64,000 nt of DNA from Luteibacter sp. 9135 (GTDB taxonomy: Bacteria > Pseudomonadota > Gammaproteobacteria > Xanthomonadales > Rhodanobacteraceae), in NCBI RefSeq assembly GCF_000745005.1, contig NZ_JQNB01000001.1:3031501-3095500 (forward strand), read 5' to 3'. A program made the position numbers and the translations under genes. A model generated the notes under the pieces. The model was not told where the DNA came from and did no database searches. It was given only the letters and a program-made list of their open reading frames with translations. Each line of letters opens with the position of its first letter. The stretch's first letter is position 1. This document shows, in pieces, positions 25,495-33,967 of this stretch.

Positions 25495-25529
25495 AAAAAA
25501 AACGGGATGTCGCGGCAACGACATCCCGT
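25495..25529 (-). terminator. Intrinsic terminator facing left, just after the autotransporter stop
   Basis: ACGGGATGTCG pairs with CGACATCCCGT (11 perfect pairs, loop CGGCAA). On the minus strand the stem is followed by eight T, a textbook Rho-independent terminator for leftward transcription. For the autotransporter (plus strand) it gives only a stem without a U tract. It probably ends transcripts from the 25905-26633 gene and shields the autotransporter from antisense reading. Confidence 0.8.
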
Positions 25530-25904
25530 GGAGGCAACGGCCTCACCTCGTCGATACCCCCGGGCCGCGGAGCGAACCGCATGGCTTCCGCCACGTCCTT
25601 CGTGACATCCTGCGCTGTGCATCCGGTCTTTGTGCGACATCCGTGTCGCCAGCGCCGACGTGCTCCTTGCACGGTCCTTGTCACGTACGTTTCGTTGCGG
25701 CTCGGCGGTATCGAGGGTTCAGGCTATCTGCCTGTCACGCATAAGAAAATAATCCCTTGGTTGTAGGTGTGGACGTCCATTTCCGGACAGCATCGAACGC
25801 GACTTGCCGATGCGGCGGACACCACGCCAGGATGGTGCTGGCGACATAACGCGTTGCCTTCGCGCTGCCGTTTTTGACTGTCCGGTTCCGGACGTTGGTG
25901 GGCG
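25530..25904. other. Non-coding stretch, nothing recognised
   Basis: Short open frames occur on both strands but have no ribosome-binding site or recognisable motif. A small palindrome, GTCCGGTTCCGGAC, lies at 25880-25893, just after the stop of the leftward gene, and an A/T-rich patch at 25740-25765. I see no RNA gene. Confidence 0.4.
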
Positions 25905-26633
25905 CTATTGCACCGCGATCAACCATAAGGCCGCGCCCTGCACGGGTGCCACGGTCCAGTGGACGCGATAGGTACCGGCCGCGTTGACCTGTCGCCACGC
26001 GACCGCACCCTGCACGCCGCTTTCGTCGGGCAACTGCACGAATGCGTCGATCAGGGTGAAGCCGTCGCCCGGGCTGACACGCATGCGCTTGACGCCGCCG
26101 TCGCCCCACCAGAACGCCAGCAGAGTGGCCGGACCATCCACGGTCACCGTACCGCTGGTCACCTGCAGTGCGTCGCCGGCGTAGGTGCGCGCAACGGATG
26201 CCACGCGCGACGCGTGACGTACCTCGACGAAGGGCAGGGAGAGTTCGCCTTTTGCCTCGCCGTGTTTGTCGATCGATAGGCTATGTGCCGGGCCGCCCTT
26301 GCCGTCGGTGGCGACATAGGCACGCACGGCGAAGCGATCGCCGTAGTTCGCGTAGGTCTGCGGCTGCCCCAACGGCACCCATCGATTGCCGTAGGTGTCG
26401 TGTGGCGCACCGTCGTTACTGGCATATCCCGCGTTGAACACGAGGAAGAGGCTGCCATCGCGCTGCGTATCCACGGGGGGTGTGGTCGCGGGCGTTACAC
26501 CCAGCCCTTCGCCCTGGGCGAGGAACACGTGCGCGCCGAGGGAAGGACCCGGACGATCGTCGGCGTGCAGGCGACCGCCGCTTGCCACCAGCAACGCGGC
26601 TATCCAGAGGGTGGAACGATAGGGCGATGTCAT
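25905..26633 (-). CDS. Secreted or periplasmic protein of unknown function
   Basis: 242 residues. The N-terminus SPYRSTLWIAALLVASGGRL is a signal peptide, cleaved near LHA-DD. The mature part is beta-rich, with aromatic strands such as NAGYASNDGAPHDTYGNRW and TLLAFWWGDGGVKRM, and ends GAALWLIAVQ. No catalytic motif or known family was recognised; a jelly-roll or lipocalin-like fold is possible. Start ATG with GGAAG seven bases upstream; longer open-frame starts have no ribosome-binding site and would bury the signal peptide. Divergent from the J-domain gene, with about 110 bases between. Confidence 0.7.
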   Translation of the reverse strand: MTSPYRSTLWIAALLVASGGRLHADDRPGPSLGAHVFLAQGEGLGVTPATTPPVDTQRDGSLFLVFNAGYASNDGAPHDTYGNRWVPLGQPQTYANYGDRFAVRAYVATDGKGGPAHSLSIDKHGEAKGELSLPFVEVRHASRVASVARTYAGDALQVTSGTVTVDGPATLLAFWWGDGGVKRMRVSPGDGFTLIDAFVQLPDESGVQGAVAWRQVNAAGTYRVHWTVAPVQGAALWLIAVQ

Positions 26634-26745
26634 GGCGGTGCTTCCAAAAGTCGTACTTGTCATACGGGCGCGGCTGCGCCACGCTGCATGCTGCGGACCG
26701 CCTGCCTGACACACGTCGCGCGCGACGCCTGAAGGGGAATGGCAC

Positions 26746-27429
26746 GTGGCGGATGAAACCGACTTCGTCGACCTGTACGCGCGGCTGCAATTGCAGCCGG
26801 GCTGCACGTTGGCCGAATTCAAGCAGGCCTATCGGCGCTACGTGGCCCAATGGCATCCGGACCGCCGGCGCGAAGGCCGCGCGGATGCCCTCGCCACGCG
26901 GCGCATGCAACGGCTCACCCGCCAGTACGCCGCCGCCATGGTGTTTCACCGGCGGCATGGACGCCTGCCGGGCGCGCCGCTGCCGGAACGGGGCGCGGTT
27001 GCCGTGCCCGAGCCGCTTGCCATCGTCGCGGACGGCGTCCCCGAAGCCACGGTGACGGTCGCCGCGGAGTCTTTGCCCACGCGAACGCTTAGCGCGCGAT
27101 GGTGGCTGTCGATCGGCCTGGTCGGTGTGGCGGTGATGACATGGTCGTTGATGCCGGCCGCCGAGGTGTCCGACCGCGACAACGAAAGCGTCGGGCCCTA
27201 TCTCCCGGCGCCACGTGGGGATGTGCCCTTGAATACGCGCGTACCCGACCTGGCGCTGGGCATGGACGAGGACCAGGTGCTGGCCATCGAGGGCGAGCCG
27301 GACCGGCGCCTCGACGACCGCTGGGAGTACGGGCCATCGTGGTTGAGCTTCGATCGCCATCGGCTGAGCGACTGGTACAGCTCGCCGCTGCACGGCCTGC
27401 ACGCGTCGTCGCCTCGTCCCCCGAGGTGA
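26746..27429 (+). CDS. Membrane-anchored J-domain protein with BamE-like C-terminus
   Basis: 227 residues from a GTG start with AAGGGGA seven bases upstream. Residues 8-65 form a J-domain: YARLQLQPGCTLAEFKQAYR, then the diagnostic HPD at 37-39, the tripeptide that stimulates DnaK ATPase. A membrane segment follows (about 118-138, WWLSIGLVGVAVMTW). The C-terminal ~60 residues (LALGMDEDQVLAIEGEPDRR to WEYGPSWLSFD) resemble the SmpA/BamE fold pattern, GMxxxxV...GxP...WxYG, normally periplasmic. The arrangement would put the J-domain in the cytoplasm and the BamE-like part in the periplasm. The J-domain is firm; the BamE assignment is by pattern only. Confidence 0.75.
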   Translation: MADETDFVDLYARLQLQPGCTLAEFKQAYRRYVAQWHPDRRREGRADALATRRMQRLTRQYAAAMVFHRRHGRLPGAPLPERGAVAVPEPLAIVADGVPEATVTVAAESLPTRTLSARWWLSIGLVGVAVMTWSLMPAAEVSDRDNESVGPYLPAPRGDVPLNTRVPDLALGMDEDQVLAIEGEPDRRLDDRWEYGPSWLSFDRHRLSDWYSSPLHGLHASSPRPPR

Positions 27430-27442
27430 CGCGTCGGGGTGC

Positions 27443-28843
27443 TCAGCGGGCGCCACGGCCGAACAGCACCACTTCCACGGTTTCGATCAGGATCACCATG
27501 TCCAGGAAGAGGTTGTGGTTCTTCACGTAGAACAGGTCGTATTTCAGTTTCTCGGCGGCATCTTCTTCCGAGGCACCGTAGGGGTAACTCAGCTGGGCCC
27601 ATCCGGCCAGACCGGGCTTGATGCTGTGGCGCAGGCTGTAATAGCGGATCTTGGTTTCCAGGTCCGAGACGAACTGCGGTCGCTCCGGTCGGGGGCCGAC
27701 GATGCTCATATCGCCGCGCACCACGTTCCACAGCTGCGGCAGTTCGTCGAAGCGCAGCTTGCGGCAGATGCGTCCGACCCGCGTGATCCGGTCGTCGTTG
27801 CTCAGGGCCCAACGCGCCACGCCGTCGATCTCGGCGTCCGTGCGCATGCTGCGGAACTTGTACAGCCAGAACGGGCGGCCGTTCTCACCCACACGTTCTT
27901 GCCGGTAGAACACCGGTTGCCCGCGTCCCGACTCCAGGCGGATGGCCAGGGCCACGCCTAGCATGACCGGCCAGAACAACGCGGCGATGGTCAACGACGC
28001 GCCGATGTCGAAGGCCCGCTTGACGAACAGCGCCAGGGGCGAGGCATTGAACCCCGCGGAAAACACCAGCCACGAGGGGTCCAGCATGGTCAGCTGCACG
28101 CGGCCCGCCTCGCGCTCGACGAACGTGGTGAGGTCGGTGATCTTCACGCCCAGCTGGCGACAGGCGAGCAGGTCGTCCATCGGCAAGCCGCCGCGGCGGT
28201 CGTCCACGCCAACGACGATTTCATCCAGCGCCAGGCGTCGTGCACAGGCCGCCAGGGTTTCGCTGGGGTCCAGCAGCAGCTCGGCCGGCACCAGCACGGT
28301 CTCGTTCGCGCCGCGCACGTAGCCCAACAGGGAGAAGCCACGACGATCCGAACGCCGGCGCATACGGGTGTGGATCTGGGCGGCACGCTGTCCGGCGCCG
28401 AGCACGATCACCCGTCGCTTCAGGGCTTCCAGTTCCACCAGCCGCATGAACAGCGCACGGAAGGCCGCGGTGGCGAGCAAACCGATGAGCAGGGCCATGC
28501 CCAGTACGCCGCGTCCCACGTACGCCTGCGGAATGACGTAATAGCCCACTACCAGCGCCAGACCGCCGAAGACGAACGCGATGGCATGGCGCGCCATCTG
28601 GCCGCGCCAGCTCATGCGCAGCGTGGAACGGTATTCGCCCAGGGCGGCCATGCCCAGGAAGATGACCAGGGCGAACATCACCGCGCGCATGGTCAGCGTC
28701 TGCGTCGAGGCGGCCAGATCGTCCGGCGACGGCGCGAAACGGATATAGGTGGCGACGTTGAGCGACGCGGCGAGCAGGAGCAGTTCGCAACAGGCCATCA
28801 GGGTCAGCCAGCGCACGATCGGCTGGCGTAGCAAACGCATCAT
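27443..28843 (-). CDS. Undecaprenyl-phosphate sugar-1-phosphate transferase (exopolysaccharide initiation)
   Basis: 466 residues of the WcaJ/GumD type. Four or five N-terminal membrane segments (within 1-150) and a Rossmann-like central region (RRVIVLGAGQRAAQ) lead to the C-terminal sugar-transferase domain. That domain starts KRAFDIGASL and holds QERVGENGRPFWLYKFRSM, KLRFDELPQLWNVVRGDMS and IVGPRPERP. It transfers a hexose-1-phosphate to undecaprenyl phosphate at the inner membrane, the first step of polysaccharide repeat assembly. Start ATG with GAGGGGA five bases upstream. It is the last gene of a leftward set starting with the sugar-nucleotide dehydrogenase; no polymerase, flippase or further glycosyltransferase is in the window. 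Confidence 0.92.
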   Translation of the reverse strand: MMRLLRQPIVRWLTLMACCELLLLAASLNVATYIRFAPSPDDLAASTQTLTMRAVMFALVIFLGMAALGEYRSTLRMSWRGQMARHAIAFVFGGLALVVGYYVIPQAYVGRGVLGMALLIGLLATAAFRALFMRLVELEALKRRVIVLGAGQRAAQIHTRMRRRSDRRGFSLLGYVRGANETVLVPAELLLDPSETLAACARRLALDEIVVGVDDRRGGLPMDDLLACRQLGVKITDLTTFVEREAGRVQLTMLDPSWLVFSAGFNASPLALFVKRAFDIGASLTIAALFWPVMLGVALAIRLESGRGQPVFYRQERVGENGRPFWLYKFRSMRTDAEIDGVARWALSNDDRITRVGRICRKLRFDELPQLWNVVRGDMSIVGPRPERPQFVSDLETKIRYYSLRHSIKPGLAGWAQLSYPYGASEEDAAEKLKYDLFYVKNHNLFLDMVILIETVEVVLFGRGAR

Positions 28844-28960
28844 GGTAGTCCCCTCGCATGTCGTACATCGACGTGCCGATGAGCGAAGGCTAGGCATGCG
28901 GCGACCGGGTGTCGATTGCACTTCCGGTCATCGTGTGGCTAGGCCGTATGGCCGTCCGCG

Positions 28961-30634
28961 TCAGCCCAGGCCGCCAGATTCGCACGCCTGCAACAGGATG
29001 CGCAGCCGGTCGGCCAGGCGCAGGCTGAGCGCGATCAGCGTGAAGGTGGGGAACGCCCAGCCGCCGGTGGGAAACACCGAACTGCCCGCCACATGCAGGT
29101 TGCCGACACCGAACACCTTGCAGGCCGGATCGACGACGCCCTGTGTCGGGTCGTTCGCCATGCGCGTCGTGCCCATGTGGTGCGCCGTACCGTGCACCTC
29201 CACGGGCAGGTCGGCATCGACGGTCCAGCGCGCCGGTTCGAAGTGGCCTTCGCAGGCCTCGGCCAGGCGATCGCCGGTCAGTCGCGTCAGGGTGCGGTAG
29301 GTGTGCCTGTCCAGGTCGGTCAGGCGCCAGTCCATCCGCACACGCCGCAGGCCCAGCGTGTCGCGGCTGGCGTCGAGGGTGATCCGGCTGTCGCGGTTGG
29401 GGGCCTGTTCGAAGAAGCCGACCAGGGCGACCCGCTCGCTGCGCACGACGGGATGGTCTCGGGCCTTCTGCGCGAGCGCCCTCAGCACGTCGCCGAAGTG
29501 CAGGCCGAGCCGTAGCGCATGAAGTGCCGCATGCGGCGGTGCGGCGGATGCCGCACTTCGGGGGCCGTTCTGCAGCGCGGTGTTCAAGCGTGCCTCCAGC
29601 AAGGCGCCCTCATTGTGCACGGGCTTCCTGAGCGAGGCGCGCAGGTCGCGCAGGGCCCGGATGCCCGCAGGCACCTCGCCCTCCATCGCGAAAGGATGGA
29701 CACGTCCGTTCAGTGTGCGATGGCGGCCCTGGGCGGTGGTCGACAGGCCGATCTCCGCCGACAAGGGCGCGCGCTGGTTGCGGATGTTGCGCTCGTAGGG
29801 GCGGGAAAGGCGGTCGACATGCGGCGAGCGGACGACCCCGAGCGTGCCGCTGGGGTGATCCATGAAATAGCGGCCGACCAGGTCGTTCGCGTTGCCCAGC
29901 CCTCCCGGGGCCACGCTATCGGACAGCAGCAGGATGCGCGCGTTCTCGATGCCGCCCGCGGCAAGCACATAGTGCCTTGCGCGGACGCGGCCGCGACGTC
30001 CGTCGAGGGAGCCGATGCGCGCCTCCGTGACATGGCTGGCGGTGTCGTTGGCGCGCAGTTCCAGCAGGTTGGCATGCAGCAGCACGGTGACGTTGTCGGC
30101 GTGGGCCAGGGTGTCGCGGTAGGCCTCGCCGAACAGCACCGGACTGCGCGCGAAGATGTAGTTGGTCATCACCTCCGGATCGAGGTCCAGCGGCTTGCGC
30201 GGCGGCGGCCCGTCGAACGTGCCGTCGGTGAAGCCGCGGGCGGAGTCGATCCGGCAGAAATCACGGGCCTTTTCGTACCATGGCGCCAGTTCCGCATGGC
30301 GCAACGGCCATCCGCTGTCGGGCACCCAGTCGCGTGGCGTCATGTCGCTGTCGCCCAGTGGAATGCAGCCGCCACCCCACAGCGTGCAGCTACCACCGAA
30401 CACGCGCATGCGCGAGCCGGCCGTATCAAAGGGCACGTCGCCCGATGCGCTGCCCTCGTAAAGCGCCTGGCTGCTTTCCTCGCCATGCGTGCCGCCGCCC
30501 TCGACGAGACAGACGGTGACCGACGAGCCGATGAACGACCGAGCCATGGCGATGCCCGCGGCGCCGGCACCGATGATGCACAGGTCCGCGTGCAGGTCGT
30601 TGGGTGCCGACCGATCGAGGTAATCGAGGATCAC
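28961..30634 (-). CDS. GMC-family FAD oxidoreductase in the exopolysaccharide operon
   Basis: 557 residues from a GTG start (GGAG seven bases upstream). The N-terminal FAD fold DLCIIGAGAAGIAMARSF ends in LVEGGG, and GAAIENAR-like segments (VLAAGGIENARILLLS) follow. The C-terminal GMC signature AHHMGTTRM keeps the first active-site His. At the second active-site position, where most relatives have an Asn in NPT, this protein has GGWAFPTFTL. It may therefore belong to a subgroup with altered chemistry. Lying between the uronate genes and the initiating transferase, it probably oxidises a sugar or sugar-nucleotide, but no substrate can be read from sequence. Confidence 0.85.
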   Translation of the reverse strand: MILDYLDRSAPNDLHADLCIIGAGAAGIAMARSFIGSSVTVCLVEGGGTHGEESSQALYEGSASGDVPFDTAGSRMRVFGGSCTLWGGGCIPLGDSDMTPRDWVPDSGWPLRHAELAPWYEKARDFCRIDSARGFTDGTFDGPPPRKPLDLDPEVMTNYIFARSPVLFGEAYRDTLAHADNVTVLLHANLLELRANDTASHVTEARIGSLDGRRGRVRARHYVLAAGGIENARILLLSDSVAPGGLGNANDLVGRYFMDHPSGTLGVVRSPHVDRLSRPYERNIRNQRAPLSAEIGLSTTAQGRHRTLNGRVHPFAMEGEVPAGIRALRDLRASLRKPVHNEGALLEARLNTALQNGPRSAASAAPPHAALHALRLGLHFGDVLRALAQKARDHPVVRSERVALVGFFEQAPNRDSRITLDASRDTLGLRRVRMDWRLTDLDRHTYRTLTRLTGDRLAEACEGHFEPARWTVDADLPVEVHGTAHHMGTTRMANDPTQGVVDPACKVFGVGNLHVAGSSVFPTGGWAFPTFTLIALSLRLADRLRILLQACESGGLG

Positions 30635-30685
30635 GGCGCATCTCCAGGGTAAGGCATAGCGGGGGGAGGGGCGTAGCGGCGCGCG

Positions 30686-31696
30686 TCAGGCGTGGTAGTA
30701 ACCGCGGTACCAGTCGACGAACTGCCGCACGCCGGCGCGCACGTCCACGCCGGGGGCATAGCCGGTGGCCTGGACCAGAGCCGAGATGTCCGCCTCCGTG
30801 TCCGGCACGTCGCCGGCTTGCAGGGGAAGCAGTTCCATGTGCGCCTTGCGGTCGAGACAGTCCTCGAGCACACGGATGTACTGCAGCAGCGCCACGGGAG
30901 TCTCGTTCCCGATGTTGTAGATCCGGTAGGGCGCCACGCCGCTGCTGCCCGTCTCGGGGTGATCGCCGGACCATTGCGGATCACGCAGGGGCGGGCGGTC
31001 CAGCGTGCGCAGCACGCCTTCCACGATGTCGTCGACGTAGGTGAAGCTGCGCGTGTGCCGCCCGTGGTTGAACACCCGGATCGGCTCGCCGGCCAGGATC
31101 GCGCGCGTGAACAGGAACAGCGCCATGTCCGGGCGGCCCCAGGGGCCGTACACGGTGAAGAAGCGCAGGCCGGTGCAGGGCAGGTCGTAGAGGTGCGCGT
31201 AACTGTGCGCCATCTGCTCGTTGGCTTTCTTCGACGCGGCGTACAGCGTCAGCGGATGCTCGGTGGGCTGCCGTTCCGAGAACGGCATATGGGTATCCGC
31301 GCCGTAGACGGAACTGGTGGAGGCGAAGACCAGGTGATCCACGCCGTGGTGGCGGCAGCCTTCCAGCACATGGAGGAAACCGGTGACGTTGCTGGAGACG
31401 TAGACATGCGGGTGCGTGGCGGCGTGGCGAACGCCGGCCTGCGCGGCCAGGTGCACCACGCGTTGCGGCCGGTACGTGGCGAACACCGCCTCCATCGCCG
31501 TCCGGTCGGAGAGATCCGCGTGCACGTGCGTATAGCGCGGATGGTCGCCGAAGCGGGCCAGTCGCGCCTTCTTCAGCTCCACGTCGTAATAGTCGGACAG
31601 GTTGTCCAGGCCGATCACCTCGTCGCCGCGGGCCAGCAGGCGCATGGCCACGTGCGAGCCGATGAAGCCCGCCGTGCCGGTCACCAGCACCTTCAC
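30686..31696 (-). CDS. NAD-dependent UDP-glucuronate-type 4-epimerase (CapI-like)
   Basis: 336 residues of the extended SDR family. The start VKVLVTGTAGFIGSHVAMRL carries the GxxGxxG nucleotide-binding motif. STSSVYGAD and YAASKKANE supply the catalytic Ser and YxxxK, and GLRFFTVYGPWGRPDM with RSFTYVDDIVEGV is typical of UDP-glucuronate 4-epimerases. The GTG start overlaps the TGA of the dehydrogenase gene in a GTGA arrangement, so the two are translationally coupled. The longer upstream open frame is not used. It should convert a UDP-uronate from the gluco to the galacto form. Confidence 0.9.
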   Translation of the reverse strand: MKVLVTGTAGFIGSHVAMRLLARGDEVIGLDNLSDYYDVELKKARLARFGDHPRYTHVHADLSDRTAMEAVFATYRPQRVVHLAAQAGVRHAATHPHVYVSSNVTGFLHVLEGCRHHGVDHLVFASTSSVYGADTHMPFSERQPTEHPLTLYAASKKANEQMAHSYAHLYDLPCTGLRFFTVYGPWGRPDMALFLFTRAILAGEPIRVFNHGRHTRSFTYVDDIVEGVLRTLDRPPLRDPQWSGDHPETGSSGVAPYRIYNIGNETPVALLQYIRVLEDCLDRKAHMELLPLQAGDVPDTEADISALVQATGYAPGVDVRAGVRQFVDWYRGYYHA

Positions 31697-33072
31697 AGGC
31701 GGCCGTCCACCGCAGCGCGCGGCAGCACGTACTTCACGTCGTAGACCACGCAGGCGGCCTTGCCGAAGGCGCGGATGCCTTCCACGCCCCAGGCGACGAA
31801 CTCGCGGTGGGCCACCGCCACCACGACGGCGTCGTAGCTGCCGTGCGCGGGCGCCTCCATCGGCACGATGTCGTACTCGTGGCGCGCCTCGTCGGCACGC
31901 ACCCAGGGATCGTGCACGTCCACGTCCACGCCGTAGCCTTGCAGTCCGGCGACGATGTCGACCACGCGGGTGTTGCGCAGGTCCGGGCAATTTTCCTTGA
32001 ACGCCAGCCCGAGGATCAGCACCCGCGCGTGCACGGGATTGATGCCCTTGCGCACCATCAGGCGGATGACTTCGCCGGCGATGTACGGGCCCATGCCGTC
32101 GTTGGTACGGCGCCCGGCCAGGATCACGTCCGGATGGTGGCCGACCTGCTGCGCCTTGTGGGTGAGGTAGTAGGGATCGACGCTGATGCAGTGGCCACCG
32201 ACCAGGCCCGGGCGGAACGGCAGGAAATTCCACTTCGTTCCTGCGGCTTCGAGCACGTCCAGCGTATCGATGCCCAGCCGGTTGAACAGGATGGCAAGGT
32301 CGTTGACCAGGGCGATGTTGAGGTCGCGCTGCGTGTTCTCGATGACCTTGGCCGCCTCGGCCACCTTCAGCGAGCTGGCCCGGTGCGTGCCGGCGGCGAT
32401 CACCGACCGATAGAGCGCATCCACCGTATCGGCGGTAGCCGGGGTCGACCCGGAAGTGACCTTGAGAATATCGGTCACCCGGTGGGTCTTGTCGCCGGGA
32501 TTGATCCGCTCCGGGCTGTAGCCGACGAAGAAATCCTCGTTGAACACCAAGCCGGATACCGTCGCTAGGATGGGAACGCACACTTCTTCGGTGCAGCCGG
32601 GGTAGACGGTGGACTCATAGACCACGATGTCGCCGCGCTTGAGCACCTTGCCCAGGCACTCGCTGGCCATGCGCAGCGGATGCAGGTCGGGCCGGCGTGC
32701 GTCGTCGATCGGCGTGGGTACGGTCACGATGTAGATGGTGCAGTCGGCGAGGTCGCCGGGGGTGTCGGAAAACCGCAGCCGTGTCGCGGTAGCCAGTTCG
32801 TCGGCGTCCACTTCCCGCGTGCTGTCACGGCCTGCGCGAAGTTCATCGATGCGGCGGGAGTGGATGTCGAATCCGAGGGTTGCGTAGCGCTTGCCGAATT
32901 CCACGGCGAGCGGCAGGCCGACGTAGCCCAGGCCGATCACGCCGATGCGGGCACTTTGCAGAAGGTCGCAAGGCAACGCCGTGGCTTCGTCGGCAGGTCG
33001 TGTATCGTGCGGCGGCTCGCTCGCGGCGATATCGGCCCGTGTTCGGCTTGCGGTATCCATGTAAGCGTCCAT
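31693..33072 (-). CDS. tviB: UDP-N-acetylhexosamine 6-dehydrogenase (TviB/WbpO type)
   Basis: About 459 residues. The NAD fold IGVIGLGYVGLPLAVEFGK, the segments TVPTPIDDARRPDL and YESTVYPGCTEEVCVPIL, and the active-site cysteine in GLVGGHCISVDPYYL are all present. The C-terminal YDVKYVLP matches TviB of the Vi antigen pathway closely. It oxidises C6 of a UDP-N-acetylhexosamine with two NAD+. Several in-frame ATGs lie near the N-terminus (33078, 33072, 33060); none has a perfect ribosome-binding site, so the start is uncertain by a few residues. First gene of the exopolysaccharide set, divergent from the two-component system. Confidence 0.9.
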   Translation of the reverse strand: MDAYMDTASRTRADIAASEPPHDTRPADEATALPCDLLQSARIGVIGLGYVGLPLAVEFGKRYATLGFDIHSRRIDELRAGRDSTREVDADELATATRLRFSDTPGDLADCTIYIVTVPTPIDDARRPDLHPLRMASECLGKVLKRGDIVVYESTVYPGCTEEVCVPILATVSGLVFNEDFFVGYSPERINPGDKTHRVTDILKVTSGSTPATADTVDALYRSVIAAGTHRASSLKVAEAAKVIENTQRDLNIALVNDLAILFNRLGIDTLDVLEAAGTKWNFLPFRPGLVGGHCISVDPYYLTHKAQQVGHHPDVILAGRRTNDGMGPYIAGEVIRLMVRKGINPVHARVLILGLAFKENCPDLRNTRVVDIVAGLQGYGVDVDVHDPWVRADEARHEYDIVPMEAPAHGSYDAVVVAVAHREFVAWGVEGIRAFGKAACVVYDVKYVLPRAAVDGRL

Positions 33073-33228
33073 CCCCATGCGTGGCCCGGAAAACCCCATG
33101 ACGGGGCGACGAAAGGGTAGCAACGCACCCCCGGCTTGCCTGTATGGCTTACGTGGGTGGACAAATGGCCGATGCCGTCAGGCTGAACGGATCGCTAGCG
33201 CAGTATCGATTGTTGTGTGAAGCAAGCG

Positions 33229-33257
33229 TTTACAAGGCACGGTCACCGCGATATCTT
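33229..33257 (+). promoter_or_regulatory. Sigma-70-like promoter for the two-component genes
   Basis: TTTACA and TATCTT are separated by 17 bases, ending about 60 bases before the regulator start. Five of six and four of six bases match the consensus. The prediction comes from sequence only. Confidence 0.45.
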
Positions 33258-33316
33258 GCCCTTGGTCCCATCGATAGCCGGTGGGCATATGACTACAGCA
33301 CCCATCTGGTCCACTC

Positions 33317-33967
33317 ATGTCCGCGCGAAGCTATCTGGGCTCAGTGCGCGTGGCCTTGCTGGACGACCATGCGCTCGTCCTCAAAGGGCTGGCCGCGCAA
33401 CTGGAGACGTCCCCCTCCATCGCCATCCTCGGCAGCTTTTCGAGCAGCCGGCCTTTCCGTGCGTTGCTGGCGGCACAGCCGGTCGATGTCGCGCTGATCG
33501 ATTACTCACTCGCTTTCGACGACATCGACGGCGTCGCCCTGATCCGCCTGCTGCGCGCCGGTTACCCAAGGCTGAAAATCCTGGTTGTCTCCGCGCATGA
33601 CGAAGGCCTGGTGGTACACAGCCTGTTGCAGGCCGGTGCGGATGGTTTCGTCGCCAAGAGCCAGGACCCGGGCGTGCTGGTGCAGGCGATCGACGCGGTG
33701 ATGACCAACCGCGTGTACCTGCCGCCGCGGCGGGCGGGCGGTTCCGCCGAGACCAGCCTGGTCAAGCTGTCGCCGCGCGAGTGGGAGGTGGTGCGCTGCC
33801 TGCTGGACGGCATGAAGGTATCGCAGATCGCCGAGAAGTTCGGCCGCAGCATGAAGACCATCAGCGCACAGAAATCGGCGGCGTTCCGCAAGCTCGACAT
33901 CAAATCCGACAATGCGCTGTACAAGATGGAGGATTACATCCGCGCATTGGGTACCGATCCTCCATGA
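33317..33967 (+). CDS. NarL/RcsB-type response regulator
   Basis: 216 residues. The receiver domain (about 10-125) has DDH at the acidic pocket, the phosphoacceptor Asp in VALIDYSLAF, the Ser in VVSAHD and the Lys in FVAKSQD. The LuxR-type HTH (about 148-205) has LSPREWEVVRCLLDGMKVSQ and SMKTISAQKSAAFRKLDI. It is most like the RcsB/EvgA/BvgA group. The partner kinase overlaps it by four bases (ATGA). It sits divergent from the exopolysaccharide genes, so control of them is the natural guess. The ATG has no strong ribosome-binding site. Confidence 0.88.
   Translation: MSARSYLGSVRVALLDDHALVLKGLAAQLETSPSIAILGSFSSSRPFRALLAAQPVDVALIDYSLAFDDIDGVALIRLLRAGYPRLKILVVSAHDEGLVVHSLLQAGADGFVAKSQDPGVLVQAIDAVMTNRVYLPPRRAGGSAETSLVKLSPREWEVVRCLLDGMKVSQIAEKFGRSMKTISAQKSAAFRKLDIKSDNALYKMEDYIRALGTDPP

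Noticed and set aside
25581..25766. 61-codon open frame between autotransporter and the leftward gene
   Set aside because: No ribosome-binding site, no motif, and overlapping frames on the other strand are equally open.
33781..33963. Extending the hybrid kinase upstream to an in-frame ATG at 33781
   Set aside because: That would overlap the regulator by 180 bases and destroy the signal peptide; the ATGA overlap at 33964 fits better.
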